Source of the DNA: Chitinophagaceae bacterium
Lineage (GTDB): Bacteria > Bacteroidota > Bacteroidia > Chitinophagales > Chitinophagaceae
DNA length: 64,000 nucleotides
Assembly: GCA_017853575.1 (NCBI GenBank)
Contig: JAFMJI010000003.1
Span: 124,001-188,000, forward strand
Direction of reading: 5' to 3'
Both the position numbers and the translations under genes were made by a program. Shown here piece after piece: positions 1 through 7,750 of the stretch. The notes beneath the pieces are model-generated. The model was not told the origin of the DNA. It worked only from the letters and a program-made list of their open reading frames with translations, and made no database searches. Each line of letters opens with the position of its first letter. The stretch's first letter is position 1.

Positions 1-930
1 GCCTTGAGCATATTGGTTGACAATAAAAAGTTACAGGCGGGGAATCCTGCTCCGGTAGTTGACAACATGGACCCTGCTTATCCTTCGGGTGTTATTTATC
101 TATTTTATAATACAGGCAACAATCATGAGTATGAAGTACGAAAAGGAAATGGAGTAAGAGAAGTATGGTTTGTAAAATCGGTTGATCAGGGAATAACTTG
201 GTCTTCTCCAGTAAATATTACTGCTCAGGTGCATCGCCCAAACAATCCTTCATACAACAGTATATATCAATATTTAGAAGATTGGCGTAGCTATGCAAAT
301 ACACCCGGACATGCCATTCAGTTAAAGTATGGAAAATATGCAGGCAGAATTTTCATCCCTGCCAATCATTCTTATGGCAATCCTCAGAATGGTTTTTTAG
401 ATTATCGTGCACATGCATTTTATTCAGATGATCATGGAAAGACCTTTCAACTTTCATCAAATATTGACATTCCAGGATCAAATGAATCTACTGCTGCAGA
501 AATTGCCAATGGAAAAGTATTGATGAATATCAGAAATCAACATGGCAACCCCCGAAAAAGAATTTTGGCGGTGAGCAGCAATGATGGTTTAAACTGGGAT
601 AGGTCCTATTTTTCAAATGAACTGATTGATCCCGTATGTCAGGGCTCCATGTTGAATATTACCTATCATCGAAAAAAATATTTATTGTTTTCAAATTTAC
701 ATTCAACAAATACGCGCGACAGTTTAAGAATAAAATTTAGTGTTGATGATGGCATGACATGGAAAAATTCAGTTTTTATTGAAACCGGTCCTTCAAATTA
801 CAAAGGAGATTGGACTGCATACAGCGATTTGGTTGAAATCAATAAACAATCGATCGGAATTCTATACGAGCGAAAAAACTACAGCGAAATTGTTTTCAAA
901 AAACTGGAGAGAAAGAAAATTATAAATTAA
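1..930 (+). CDS. GH33-type sialidase (BNR repeats), 5' end cut by window edge
   Basis: Likely an exported exo-sialidase that releases terminal sialic acid from glycans. The reading frame is open to base 1, so the N-terminus (signal peptide, the usual FRIP arginine and catalytic aspartate) lies outside the window; the TTG at base 4 is not a credible start. Counting from that TTG, Asp-box motifs occur as SVDQGITW (about 59-66), SDDHGKTF (141-148), SSNDGLNW (191-198) and SVDDGMTW (246-253). The NEST glutamate near 161, the MNIRN block near 174-178 and the YSDL tyrosine near 273 fit the sialidase active site, and the ILYER block follows. It ends by overlapping the convergent DUF5916 gene by 11 bases. 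The family call is solid; whether sialic acid is the true substrate is inference. Confidence 0.85.
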   Translation, partial: ALSILVDNKKLQAGNPAPVVDNMDPAYPSGVIYLFYNTGNNHEYEVRKGNGVREVWFVKSVDQGITWSSPVNITAQVHRPNNPSYNSIYQYLEDWRSYANTPGHAIQLKYGKYAGRIFIPANHSYGNPQNGFLDYRAHAFYSDDHGKTFQLSSNIDIPGSNESTAAEIANGKVLMNIRNQHGNPRKRILAVSSNDGLNWDRSYFSNELIDPVCQGSMLNITYHRKKYLLFSNLHSTNTRDSLRIKFSVDDGMTWKNSVFIETGPSNYKGDWTAYSDLVEINKQSIGILYERKNYSEIVFKKLERKKIIN

Positions 931-3136
931 ACCAATACGTTGCCTTTAATACCAGTGCGCTTCCTTTAGAGTGGTAATTATCCGCATAATAATTGTCAGT
1001 ATATACAATAAACAAATCTGATGCAGGTGCAAACCTCCATTGAAAACGAATGTTCATGTTAACATTGTTGATTTGGTTGTTGTATTGAACCAGTGTAGAT
1101 AGAAACAATGATCTGGTAAAAGTCAAATCAACTTTGGGTCCAATCAATATCAAATCTTTGCTGGTGTATGGCTGCGGGAATCGAAGTCTATTGTATGAGA
1201 GTACTGAAGAGATGCTACCGTGTGGCTGAATTCTGTAGTTTACTTCAGCATCTAGATTCACTCTTGATCCATTGAAATACTGCCCCACTTTAGATCCGAG
1301 TTTAGCACCAACTTTTCTTCTTTGATCTGTGGTTAAACTACAGATGAATGAATAGTAATTATAGTCGGTATTCGCTTTTAATTTTATACCTCCCGAATTT
1401 GTTGGATCAAAATCACTGGTCAGTTTAGTATAATCTTTTCTGAATCGAAGCAAGAGTGTTACATAATTTTTATACTGCACATTGTATAAAATATTAAGAT
1501 CATAATCTGTTATGCCCAATTTTGGGAAGATGGTGAAGTCATAATCAAACATCGGCCCCCACTTGTTTATTTTCCCGTTTTTAGGATAATATTTTGGAGA
1601 GAAATATCCTGCAAACTTATAAAAGCCTGCCCTGCGCAGGTAGCCAACCTCTGGATTAAAGTTTTTGCCTATATAATAGAGAGATTGTTTTGACTCGAAA
1701 TACCTCTTATTATAAAACATGGTTGATCCATAAGCAGAATTATCATTGCCCTTTAAAGGATCAAATGATTTCATGTAAAAGAATTTCCCATTCCAAACAT
1801 TGTTCCTGGATGCCAGATTATAATCCAGTCCTGTAACCCTGTTGAAATCTTTCACACCAATTGCATCTTTGTTGGTTAAAATAAAACCAAGATTGGATCT
1901 GCCAAAAACTCTCTGCTGTAAACTAAGCACTGAAAAATTATAAGCGGGCTCATTGATCGAAGGGATTGCCGCTGATTTCATATCCAATAAACCCATTCGA
2001 AGGTTGTCATTAATTTTTCCACTTAGTCTGAATCCTGCATCAATTTTATTTTGAATATTCTGGCCAGTGCTTTGATCCCTTGTTACACCAATCCTGCGTG
2101 AAAAAAATGGTCGAACACCTTCTATTCCAAAATTTGCAAAGAGGTCTCCGTTTTCAAGAAAGAATTGTCTTTTTTCAGGGAATAATATTTCAAAACGATC
2201 AAGATTTGTTACTTGATTGTCTACCTCAACCTGAGAAAAATCTGGGTTGAATGTGAGATCAAGATTGAGTGAAGAGCCAATTCCGATTTTTGCATCGCCC
2301 CCTAATGTGATGTTGGAAGTATTGTTGTATTTATCAGTTCCACTTATTGGTTTTCGAAAAGTGCCAGGTGATACGTAAGGGATCATAGAAATATTGGTTC
2401 CTTTTTTCTCAATAGGCGTTTCAAATACAATCGGTTTTGAATATGCCAATGAAATGGGACTATATTGATTGGGCACACGCGACCAACTAGAACGCTCAGC
2501 ATTGTAACTGTCTATTCTATAAAAATTGATCAGCCATTTGTCTGTCCCACTTCTAAAGCGAATGGTATTCAGTGGAATGGCAATTTCAGCGGTCCAATAG
2601 TCTTCATAAATTTTTGCCTCACTAAACCATTTATTATCCCAAGACAAACTCAAGTCCTCGCTTACAACTCCGCCATTTACTACCAGACCTTCCCTTTGAA
2701 CTCCATATGGATTGATGCCAAATGAAAATGCATTCATTCTGTCCATAAAAGGGTCTATACTCACCACAAACGCATCATTTGCCTCACCTCTATAATCTCT
2801 TTTCAATGAAGGTGTAACATAATGTTGATTCTTTACAGTATTATAAATTCTTGCAGCGACATATAAAAATTTATCGTCGTAAGAAACCATGACATCCTGC
2901 TTCGCCTTGGAAGTCATCGTATCAGTCGGGAAATTTTGAATGAAATTACCGGCTCGTTGTGCGTCATCCCATGAGCGTTCAGTAATGATCCCGTCAATTT
3001 TGATTGGATCTATTGCTCTTTTTGCTGAATAACCTGTGTCGAGTAAATGCTGAATCGATTTAAATGGAACCTGCTGTGAGGAAGCATTTAGGCAAATCAA
3101 AAGCAATACTGATAATACGGATCTGAAACGGCTCAT
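920..3136 (-). CDS. DUF5916 domain protein with CBM9-like N-terminus
   Basis: About 738 residues with a Sec signal peptide (MSRFRS, a hydrophobic stretch, then ending near ASSQ). Residues about 40-230 resemble the CBM9/DOMON-like sandwich found in these proteins (KIDGIITERSWDDA, then WTAEIAIPLNTIRF). The rest is rich in alternating aromatic strands and ends in a terminal aromatic (WFNL), as in outer-membrane beta-barrels, and fits DUF5916. The frame extends to a TTG at 3148, but the ATG at 3136 gives a clean signal peptide and is preferred. Related proteins are often found near glycan or peptide utilisation genes, and the neighbouring sialidase agrees with that. Substrate and function are unknown. 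Confidence 0.85.
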   Translation of the reverse strand: MSRFRSVLSVLLLICLNASSQQVPFKSIQHLLDTGYSAKRAIDPIKIDGIITERSWDDAQRAGNFIQNFPTDTMTSKAKQDVMVSYDDKFLYVAARIYNTVKNQHYVTPSLKRDYRGEANDAFVVSIDPFMDRMNAFSFGINPYGVQREGLVVNGGVVSEDLSLSWDNKWFSEAKIYEDYWTAEIAIPLNTIRFRSGTDKWLINFYRIDSYNAERSSWSRVPNQYSPISLAYSKPIVFETPIEKKGTNISMIPYVSPGTFRKPISGTDKYNNTSNITLGGDAKIGIGSSLNLDLTFNPDFSQVEVDNQVTNLDRFEILFPEKRQFFLENGDLFANFGIEGVRPFFSRRIGVTRDQSTGQNIQNKIDAGFRLSGKINDNLRMGLLDMKSAAIPSINEPAYNFSVLSLQQRVFGRSNLGFILTNKDAIGVKDFNRVTGLDYNLASRNNVWNGKFFYMKSFDPLKGNDNSAYGSTMFYNKRYFESKQSLYYIGKNFNPEVGYLRRAGFYKFAGYFSPKYYPKNGKINKWGPMFDYDFTIFPKLGITDYDLNILYNVQYKNYVTLLLRFRKDYTKLTSDFDPTNSGGIKLKANTDYNYYSFICSLTTDQRRKVGAKLGSKVGQYFNGSRVNLDAEVNYRIQPHGSISSVLSYNRLRFPQPYTSKDLILIGPKVDLTFTRSLFLSTLVQYNNQINNVNMNIRFQWRFAPASDLFIVYTDNYYADNYHSKGSALVLKATYWFNL

Positions 3137-3229
3137 CTTGAAGTGCAAATGTATGATGATTCTTTATTCTGTGACAAAAGTCATGTTCCAAACTATTCGG
3201 CAACTGTAATTTTGAGTAAAATTATTATT

Positions 3230-3538
3230 ATGGGTTTGTTTGGAAATTTATTCAAAAGTACACCACCAGTGGATTTTAGAGAGTTGAAGGCCAAGGGTGC
3301 AGTTATAGTAGATGTTAGAACTCCGGGAGAATTTAGCCAGGGACATGTAACTGGTTCTATCAATATCCCTTTACAGAATCTTGCTGCACAGGTAAACAAA
3401 ATTCCAAAAGGAAAACCTGTTATTACATGTTGCGCATCCGGAATGAGAAGCGCTTCTGGAAAATCAATTTTAGCCAATCTTGGTTTTGAGGCATACAATG
3501 GAGGTCCCTGGGCAACCTTGAAAAACAAAATGATTTAA
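3230..3538 (+). CDS. Rhodanese-like domain protein
   Basis: Single-domain rhodanese of 102 residues, probably a cytoplasmic persulfide or sulfur-transfer protein. The domain shows VIVDVRTPGEF (about 25-35), GHVTGSINIP (38-47) and the active-site loop CCASGMRS with the catalytic cysteine at about 68. The open frame reaches back to 3143, but the ATG at 3230 (MGLFGNLF) matches the start of short rhodaneses and leaves the divergent DUF5916 gene its promoter space. It leads a tight operon with a DUF6132 membrane protein and a thioredoxin, which suggests a shared role in sulfur or thiol redox chemistry. Confidence 0.9.
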   Translation: MGLFGNLFKSTPPVDFRELKAKGAVIVDVRTPGEFSQGHVTGSINIPLQNLAAQVNKIPKGKPVITCCASGMRSASGKSILANLGFEAYNGGPWATLKNKMI

Positions 3539-3545
3539 TTTAGTA

Positions 3546-3746
3546 ATGATGTTCAAATCATTGTTTCAGAAAAATAAACTATATATCATTGGTGCAGTTA
3601 TTGGTGCCATAAGTGGCTTTGCGTATTGGAAATTTATTGGATGCCAATCTGGTACTTGCAAAATAACATCCAGTCCTTTGAATAGCACAATGTATTTTGC
3701 CATATTAGGTGCATTGATATTCAGTTTGTTCAAAAAAGAAAAATAA
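3546..3746 (+). CDS. DUF6132 family small membrane protein
   Basis: 66 residues with two predicted transmembrane helices (about 12-32 and 47-62) separated by a conserved-looking stretch, [14 protein letters not shown], carrying two cysteines. This matches the DUF6132 pattern common in Bacteroidota. Two ATG codons lie in tandem at 3546 and 3549 and either could start it. It lies 7 bases after the rhodanese gene, and its TAA stop shares an A with the ATG of the thioredoxin gene (TAATG). Function is unknown; the paired cysteines and redox neighbours hint at a thiol or sulfur role. Confidence 0.8.
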   Translation: MMFKSLFQKNKLYIIGAVIGAISGFAYWKFIGCQSGTCKITSSPLNSTMYFAILGALIFSLFKKEK

Positions 3747-4051
3747 TGGAAGCAACTTCAACTTTTGGAGATATAATCAAAGGAACTAAACCTGTTCTTG
3801 TAGATTTTTTTGCTGAATGGTGTGGACCTTGCAAAATGATGGCGCCAATATTAAAAGAATTGAAAGATCAAATTGGTGATAAGGCAACCATCATAAAAAT
3901 TGACGTTGATAAAAATCCTTCCATAGCACAACACTTTCAAGTTCAGGGTGTTCCTACATTGATGGTCTTTCAAGAGGGTCTGGTAAAATGGCGTCAGTCG
4001 GGTGTTGTACCGGCAAAACACTTGCAACAAGTATTGGAGAAACTTGCCTGA
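3746..4051 (+). CDS. trxA: Thioredoxin
   Basis: Cytoplasmic thioredoxin of 101 residues, a dithiol-disulfide oxidoreductase. It carries the classical active site WCGPC at residues 25-29 (C26, C29), preceded by VLVDFFAE, then KIDVDKNP and the cis-proline segment GVPTLMVF near 70-77. No signal peptide. The start overlaps the preceding stop by one base, so it is probably translationally coupled to the DUF6132 gene. It is somewhat short at the N-terminus compared with the usual 105-110 residues, but the fold elements are complete. It may be the dedicated reductant of the upstream rhodanese rather than the general thioredoxin; that is inference. Confidence 0.92.
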   Translation: MEATSTFGDIIKGTKPVLVDFFAEWCGPCKMMAPILKELKDQIGDKATIIKIDVDKNPSIAQHFQVQGVPTLMVFQEGLVKWRQSGVVPAKHLQQVLEKLA

Positions 4052-4053
4052 TG

Positions 4054-4935
4054 TTAAGATAAAAGAGAGGATTTTACCTTATCAAAGAATATGGGGACTT
4101 CATTTAAGGGGTCCTTCATGCCCAGTGTTTCAATGGGAATCGTTCCGCGATAATTTGACGACTTGATAATATTGCAGAGTTTATCAATATCCATTGGAGT
4201 CTGAATATTGTTCATCAATAGTTTTTCCTTGAACTGCCAGTTTACAGCGAGTGAAACAGCGCGTTTGATTTCTTCATAAGGGTCTTCTGCAATAAAATTT
4301 CCGGTATCGAGCACCAAGCCAAGCCATGGGCTGTTGAAAGAAGAAATTAATTCATGACACTCTGATGATGTTCGAAGAAAATCATTGTGGTTTTGAATGC
4401 CAAGAATGACTCCGTGTTTTTTTGCAACAGGTATACACTTGCTCAAAGCCCATTGTATATTTTCAAAAATTTTCTTTCTCTCTTCGCCTGAGTAATATTT
4501 CTTCGCTGTATAAATTCTCAATACAGGCGCACCTAATTTTGCAGCAACTTCAATCCATTTGATGACAAGATTGATTTCCTTGTCCAATGCCTCTCCTTTA
4601 TCAAACGAAAACTCATTTCTAATTCCTGTTCCACTGATTTCAAGTCCCAATGCATGAGCCTTTCGTTTGAAAGTAAATATTTCTTCATCTGAAGGAACCT
4701 CAGGGTAGTTTGAAAAATAATATCCGGTAAAATCAATGGCATCAAATCCAGTTTGATGACAAAATTCCAATAATTGAAGGGGAGTAATTTTTTTCTGTAC
4801 CAACCAGTCGTTGAATGAATAAGCATTGAGACTGATTTTAAATCGCTGCTTCGTTCGATTCGAAAATGAAAAAGCCCTTGTCATTGATAACAATGGAAGG
4901 GCTATTAGAAAATTTCTTCTGCTGTAGTTCAACAT
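4054..4935 (-). CDS. Exported sugar phosphate isomerase/epimerase-like TIM barrel
   Basis: About 293 residues. The N-terminus carries a Tat-like signal (SRRNFLIALPLL), followed by an AP-endonuclease-2 type TIM barrel: FKISLNAYSFND, GFDAIDFTGYY, LEISGTGIRNEF, APVLRIYTAKKYY, VILGIQNHNDF, LGLVLDTGNF and GTIPIETLG at the successive strand ends. The glutamine, histidine, aspartate and glutamate in these blocks fit a divalent-metal site. The frame extends to a TTG at 4956, but the ATG at 4935 gives the normal Tat start and lies 1 base past the stop of the alcohol dehydrogenase. The exact substrate (a sugar, keto-sugar or inosose) cannot be told. Confidence 0.85.
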   Translation of the reverse strand: MLNYSRRNFLIALPLLSMTRAFSFSNRTKQRFKISLNAYSFNDWLVQKKITPLQLLEFCHQTGFDAIDFTGYYFSNYPEVPSDEEIFTFKRKAHALGLEISGTGIRNEFSFDKGEALDKEINLVIKWIEVAAKLGAPVLRIYTAKKYYSGEERKKIFENIQWALSKCIPVAKKHGVILGIQNHNDFLRTSSECHELISSFNSPWLGLVLDTGNFIAEDPYEEIKRAVSLAVNWQFKEKLLMNNIQTPMDIDKLCNIIKSSNYRGTIPIETLGMKDPLNEVPIFFDKVKSSLLS

Positions 4936-4936
4936 A

Positions 4937-5983
4937 TCAGAGTGTTGACATATCAATTACGAAACGATATTTGATATCACCTTTGATCATTCTCTCATAT
5001 GCTTCATTGATGGATCCCATTGGAATCTTTTCAATTTCTGCATATATTTTGTGCTCATGGCAAAAGTCAAGCATCTCCTGTGTTTCCTTGATACTACCAA
5101 TCATAGACCCAATAATGCTTCTACGGTTTTTAATCAATGCAAATGGCAAAACTTTTGGATTGTGTTCAGGTAATCCTACTACCAATAATTTTCCTTCCAA
5201 CCCTAATAAATTCAGGTACTGCGTATAATCATGATCTGCAGAAATTGCATCGAGCACAACATCAAAACTTGAGTCGTACGGCTTTAATGAATCTGCATCC
5301 TTAGCTAAAATAAAATGATGCGCACCTAATTTGTTTGCTTCAGCAACTTTTGATGGGGAAGTTGAAATAACAGTAACCTCTGCACCGAATGCAACAGCAA
5401 ATTTAACAGCCATATGCCCTAAGCCTCCAAGTCCAACCACTGCAACCCTTGTCCCTTTCTTTACATCTGCAAACTTTAAAGGAGAATAAGTGGTGATGCC
5501 CGCACAAAGCAGTGGTGCAACACCAGCTAGATTTTCTTGTTCTTTGATGTTCAATACATAATTCTCATCGGTGACAATCTCTGCAGAGTATCCACCCATG
5601 GTTCTCTTGCCTGACCCATTTCTTTCAAGGGCATTGTAAGTTCCGGTCATTCCCTCTTTGCAATACTGTTCGTAGTTGTTTTTGCAGTTGGGGCATACCC
5701 TACAACTGTCTACCATCACTCCAACGCCAACTGTTTGTCCAACTTTAAATTTTGTTACTGCACTGCCAACTCCTTTTACTTTTCCAACAATTTCATGTCC
5801 GGGTACTACAGGATAAACGGTACCTCCCCATTCATTTCTTGCTGTATGAATATCAGAGTGACATACTCCGCAATACATGATTTCTACTTGAACATCATGT
5901 GACCCGAGTTCACGTCTTTCAATGGACAACGGAGCGATATTGCTTTTACTGTCTGCTGCTGCGTAAGCTTTTACAATTGGCAT
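4937..5983 (-). CDS. Zinc-dependent NAD(P) alcohol dehydrogenase, cinnamyl/YahK type
   Basis: 348-residue medium-chain dehydrogenase that likely interconverts aldehydes and alcohols with NADP(H). The catalytic zinc site appears as CGVCHSDIH (cysteine near 38) with GHE near 63-65. The structural zinc cysteines are in CRVCPNCKNNYEQYC (about 94-108), and the nucleotide-binding loop is VVGLGGLGHMAVKFA near 183-197. Length and motif order match the YahK/cinnamyl-alcohol dehydrogenase branch. It is followed 1 base later by the exported isomerase, so the two are probably co-transcribed, and the YHS lipoprotein lies just upstream. Physiological substrate unknown. Confidence 0.9.
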   Translation of the reverse strand: MPIVKAYAAADSKSNIAPLSIERRELGSHDVQVEIMYCGVCHSDIHTARNEWGGTVYPVVPGHEIVGKVKGVGSAVTKFKVGQTVGVGVMVDSCRVCPNCKNNYEQYCKEGMTGTYNALERNGSGKRTMGGYSAEIVTDENYVLNIKEQENLAGVAPLLCAGITTYSPLKFADVKKGTRVAVVGLGGLGHMAVKFAVAFGAEVTVISTSPSKVAEANKLGAHHFILAKDADSLKPYDSSFDVVLDAISADHDYTQYLNLLGLEGKLLVVGLPEHNPKVLPFALIKNRRSIIGSMIGSIKETQEMLDFCHEHKIYAEIEKIPMGSINEAYERMIKGDIKYRFVIDMSTL

Positions 5984-5989
5984 AAAAAA

Positions 5990-6265
5990 TTATTTGGTTG
6001 CTAGATATTTTTTAGGGTCTTTTAAAAATTCATTTTTACACTCTGTTGAGCAAAAGCCATAAGCTTTTCCTTCATAATGACAAGTGTCGAGTATTCCAGC
6101 CGTAACCGGCATGCCACACGCATAGTCTTTTTCATTGACCACCATGGCGGGGGTATATTTTATGGAATCTGTATGTACTACCGGCATTTCAGCTTTCTTT
6201 TCTTCCTGCTGTTTACATGCAAATAATGCAATGATAATCAAACTGCTAACCAAAACATGTTTCAT
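5990..6265 (-). CDS. YHS-domain lipoprotein
   Basis: 91 residues. A lipoprotein signal (MKHVLVSSLIIIALFACKQ) places the lipidated cysteine near residue 17. The rest is a YHS-type metal-binding domain: DYACGMPVTAG, then CHYEGKAYGFCSTECKNEFLKDPKKY, with cysteines that could bind copper or another soft metal. The frame stays open upstream to 6319, but the ATG at 6265 gives the proper lipoprotein signal. A 12-bp tandem duplication lies immediately upstream of this ATG. A role in handling metals at the cell envelope is inferred from the domain only. Confidence 0.85.
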   Translation of the reverse strand: MKHVLVSSLIIIALFACKQQEEKKAEMPVVHTDSIKYTPAMVVNEKDYACGMPVTAGILDTCHYEGKAYGFCSTECKNEFLKDPKKYLATK

Positions 6266-6289
6266 AAGGAGATATTTAAGGAGATATTT
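6266..6289 (-). repeat. 12-bp tandem duplication before the YHS gene
   Basis: Two adjacent perfect copies of AAGGAGATATTT (plus-strand reading) occupy the 24 bases directly upstream of the YHS-lipoprotein start codon. They fall in its untranslated leader, where a change in copy number would move any promoter relative to the start. Confidence 0.8.
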
Positions 6290-6352
6290 TAATGCCAACC
6301 CTGCAAAATTGCCATACATTGTCTAATTTCCAATACTCAATTTGTCTTTTTT

Positions 6353-7738
6353 ATGTCAGTTATTAAAAAAATGCTGATTGGACTTTTGTTCATTTTGAAT
6401 TTTATTTCGGTTTTAGCTCAGCAAAAGGCGAAATCTGCTTCACCCATCGGGGTTTTTGATTCGGGTACAGGCGGACTCACTGTATTGGAGGCGATGCTAA
6501 CCCTGGATGCGTTTAATAATAAAACAGGCAAACCCGGCGCAGATGGGAAACCTGATTTTCAGAGTGAATTTTTTCAATACCTGGCCGACCAGGCAAACAT
6601 GCCCTACGGAAATTATGCTGCAGAGAACAAAACAATATTGTTACAGGAACATGTCATCAAAAACATGGATTTTTTAATCAAGAAACAATACGATGTACCT
6701 GCTGTATCAAATACTTCAAACAAAGAAGGAGTAAAAATGCTGGTGCTTGCTTGTAATACTGCTACAGCTTATGCATTGAATGAAGTAAAAGAGTTTTCAA
6801 AGCAACAGGATGAAAACATTCCGGTTGTTGGTGTGATCAATGCAGGAGTAAAAGCTGCCTTGGCCTATCAACAGTCGCATCCAAAAGGAACCATTGGTGT
6901 TTTTGCAACTGCGGGAACCGTTGCATCCGACGGGTATCCTAAAACCATTCGTGCTATGGCGAAACAACTTCAAATGCCTGAGCCCAGTATAGTGAGTCAG
7001 GGAGGATTTGGCCTTGCTGATGCCATTGATCGTGATTATAGTTTCTTCTCGGAAAATGCTAATGGTTACAGAAATGATTACAAGGGACCTTCATTGAAAA
7101 ATAAACAGTATACAATCGATACTACATTGTTAAGCATTTATAATTTTAATAAATCGAGTAATAAATTATTATGTGAGTTTGATGACAAAGGAAATTGCTT
7201 AGATATTCAACTCAATGATCCAGAAAATTATGTTCGATATCATCTTGTTTCCCTACTTGAAAAAATGAAACAAGAACATTATACAATTCCATTGAACACA
7301 CTGATCCTTGGATGCACACATTATCCCTTCATGCGAGATACCATTCGTCATGTTTTGAATGAGTTATATGATTTGAAATTCGGTGGTCAATACCTTTATC
7401 GCTCAGTATTGGCGCCAACTGTAGAACTTATAGACCCTTCAGTAGAAACTGCCAAGGAAGCATATATAGAAATGAGAAAACTAAATTTGATCAACACTGA
7501 AGAGAAAAGGAAAAATAATTTTTTCATCACTGTGCCCAATAACAATTTGAAGGAAGCAAAATTGCAGGACGATGGTTGGTTTACCTATGAATATAAATAT
7601 GGAAGAACAGCGGGCCTGCAGAAAAAATATGTAAATTTTGTTCCCTTCGATCAGAAAAATATTTCAACTGCAACGTACGATAGAATCAAAGCTGCATTGC
7701 CCAACGTCTATCAGCAAATTATCCTTTCTAAAAAATAG
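6353..7738 (+). CDS. Exported glutamate-racemase-like protein, enlarged
   Basis: 461 residues against about 265 for an ordinary glutamate racemase (MurI). It begins with a Sec signal peptide (MSVIKKMLIGLLFILNF, ending near LAQQ), so it should act outside the cytoplasm. The racemase core is clear: GVFDSGTGGLTV (about 33-44, the catalytic aspartate/serine block), ACNTATA with cysteine 134, and GCTHYPF with cysteine 321. Both catalytic cysteines are kept, but they are 187 residues apart instead of about 110, so there is an insertion of about 75 residues and also a C-terminal extension of about 100. It heads an operon of exported hydrolases, 12 bases before the amidohydrolase. An extracytoplasmic amino-acid racemase or related isomerase is likely; the substrate is inferred. 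Confidence 0.85.
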   Translation: MSVIKKMLIGLLFILNFISVLAQQKAKSASPIGVFDSGTGGLTVLEAMLTLDAFNNKTGKPGADGKPDFQSEFFQYLADQANMPYGNYAAENKTILLQEHVIKNMDFLIKKQYDVPAVSNTSNKEGVKMLVLACNTATAYALNEVKEFSKQQDENIPVVGVINAGVKAALAYQQSHPKGTIGVFATAGTVASDGYPKTIRAMAKQLQMPEPSIVSQGGFGLADAIDRDYSFFSENANGYRNDYKGPSLKNKQYTIDTTLLSIYNFNKSSNKLLCEFDDKGNCLDIQLNDPENYVRYHLVSLLEKMKQEHYTIPLNTLILGCTHYPFMRDTIRHVLNELYDLKFGGQYLYRSVLAPTVELIDPSVETAKEAYIEMRKLNLINTEEKRKNNFFITVPNNNLKEAKLQDDGWFTYEYKYGRTAGLQKKYVNFVPFDQKNISTATYDRIKAALPNVYQQIILSKK

Positions 7739-7750
7739 AATACAATCAAT

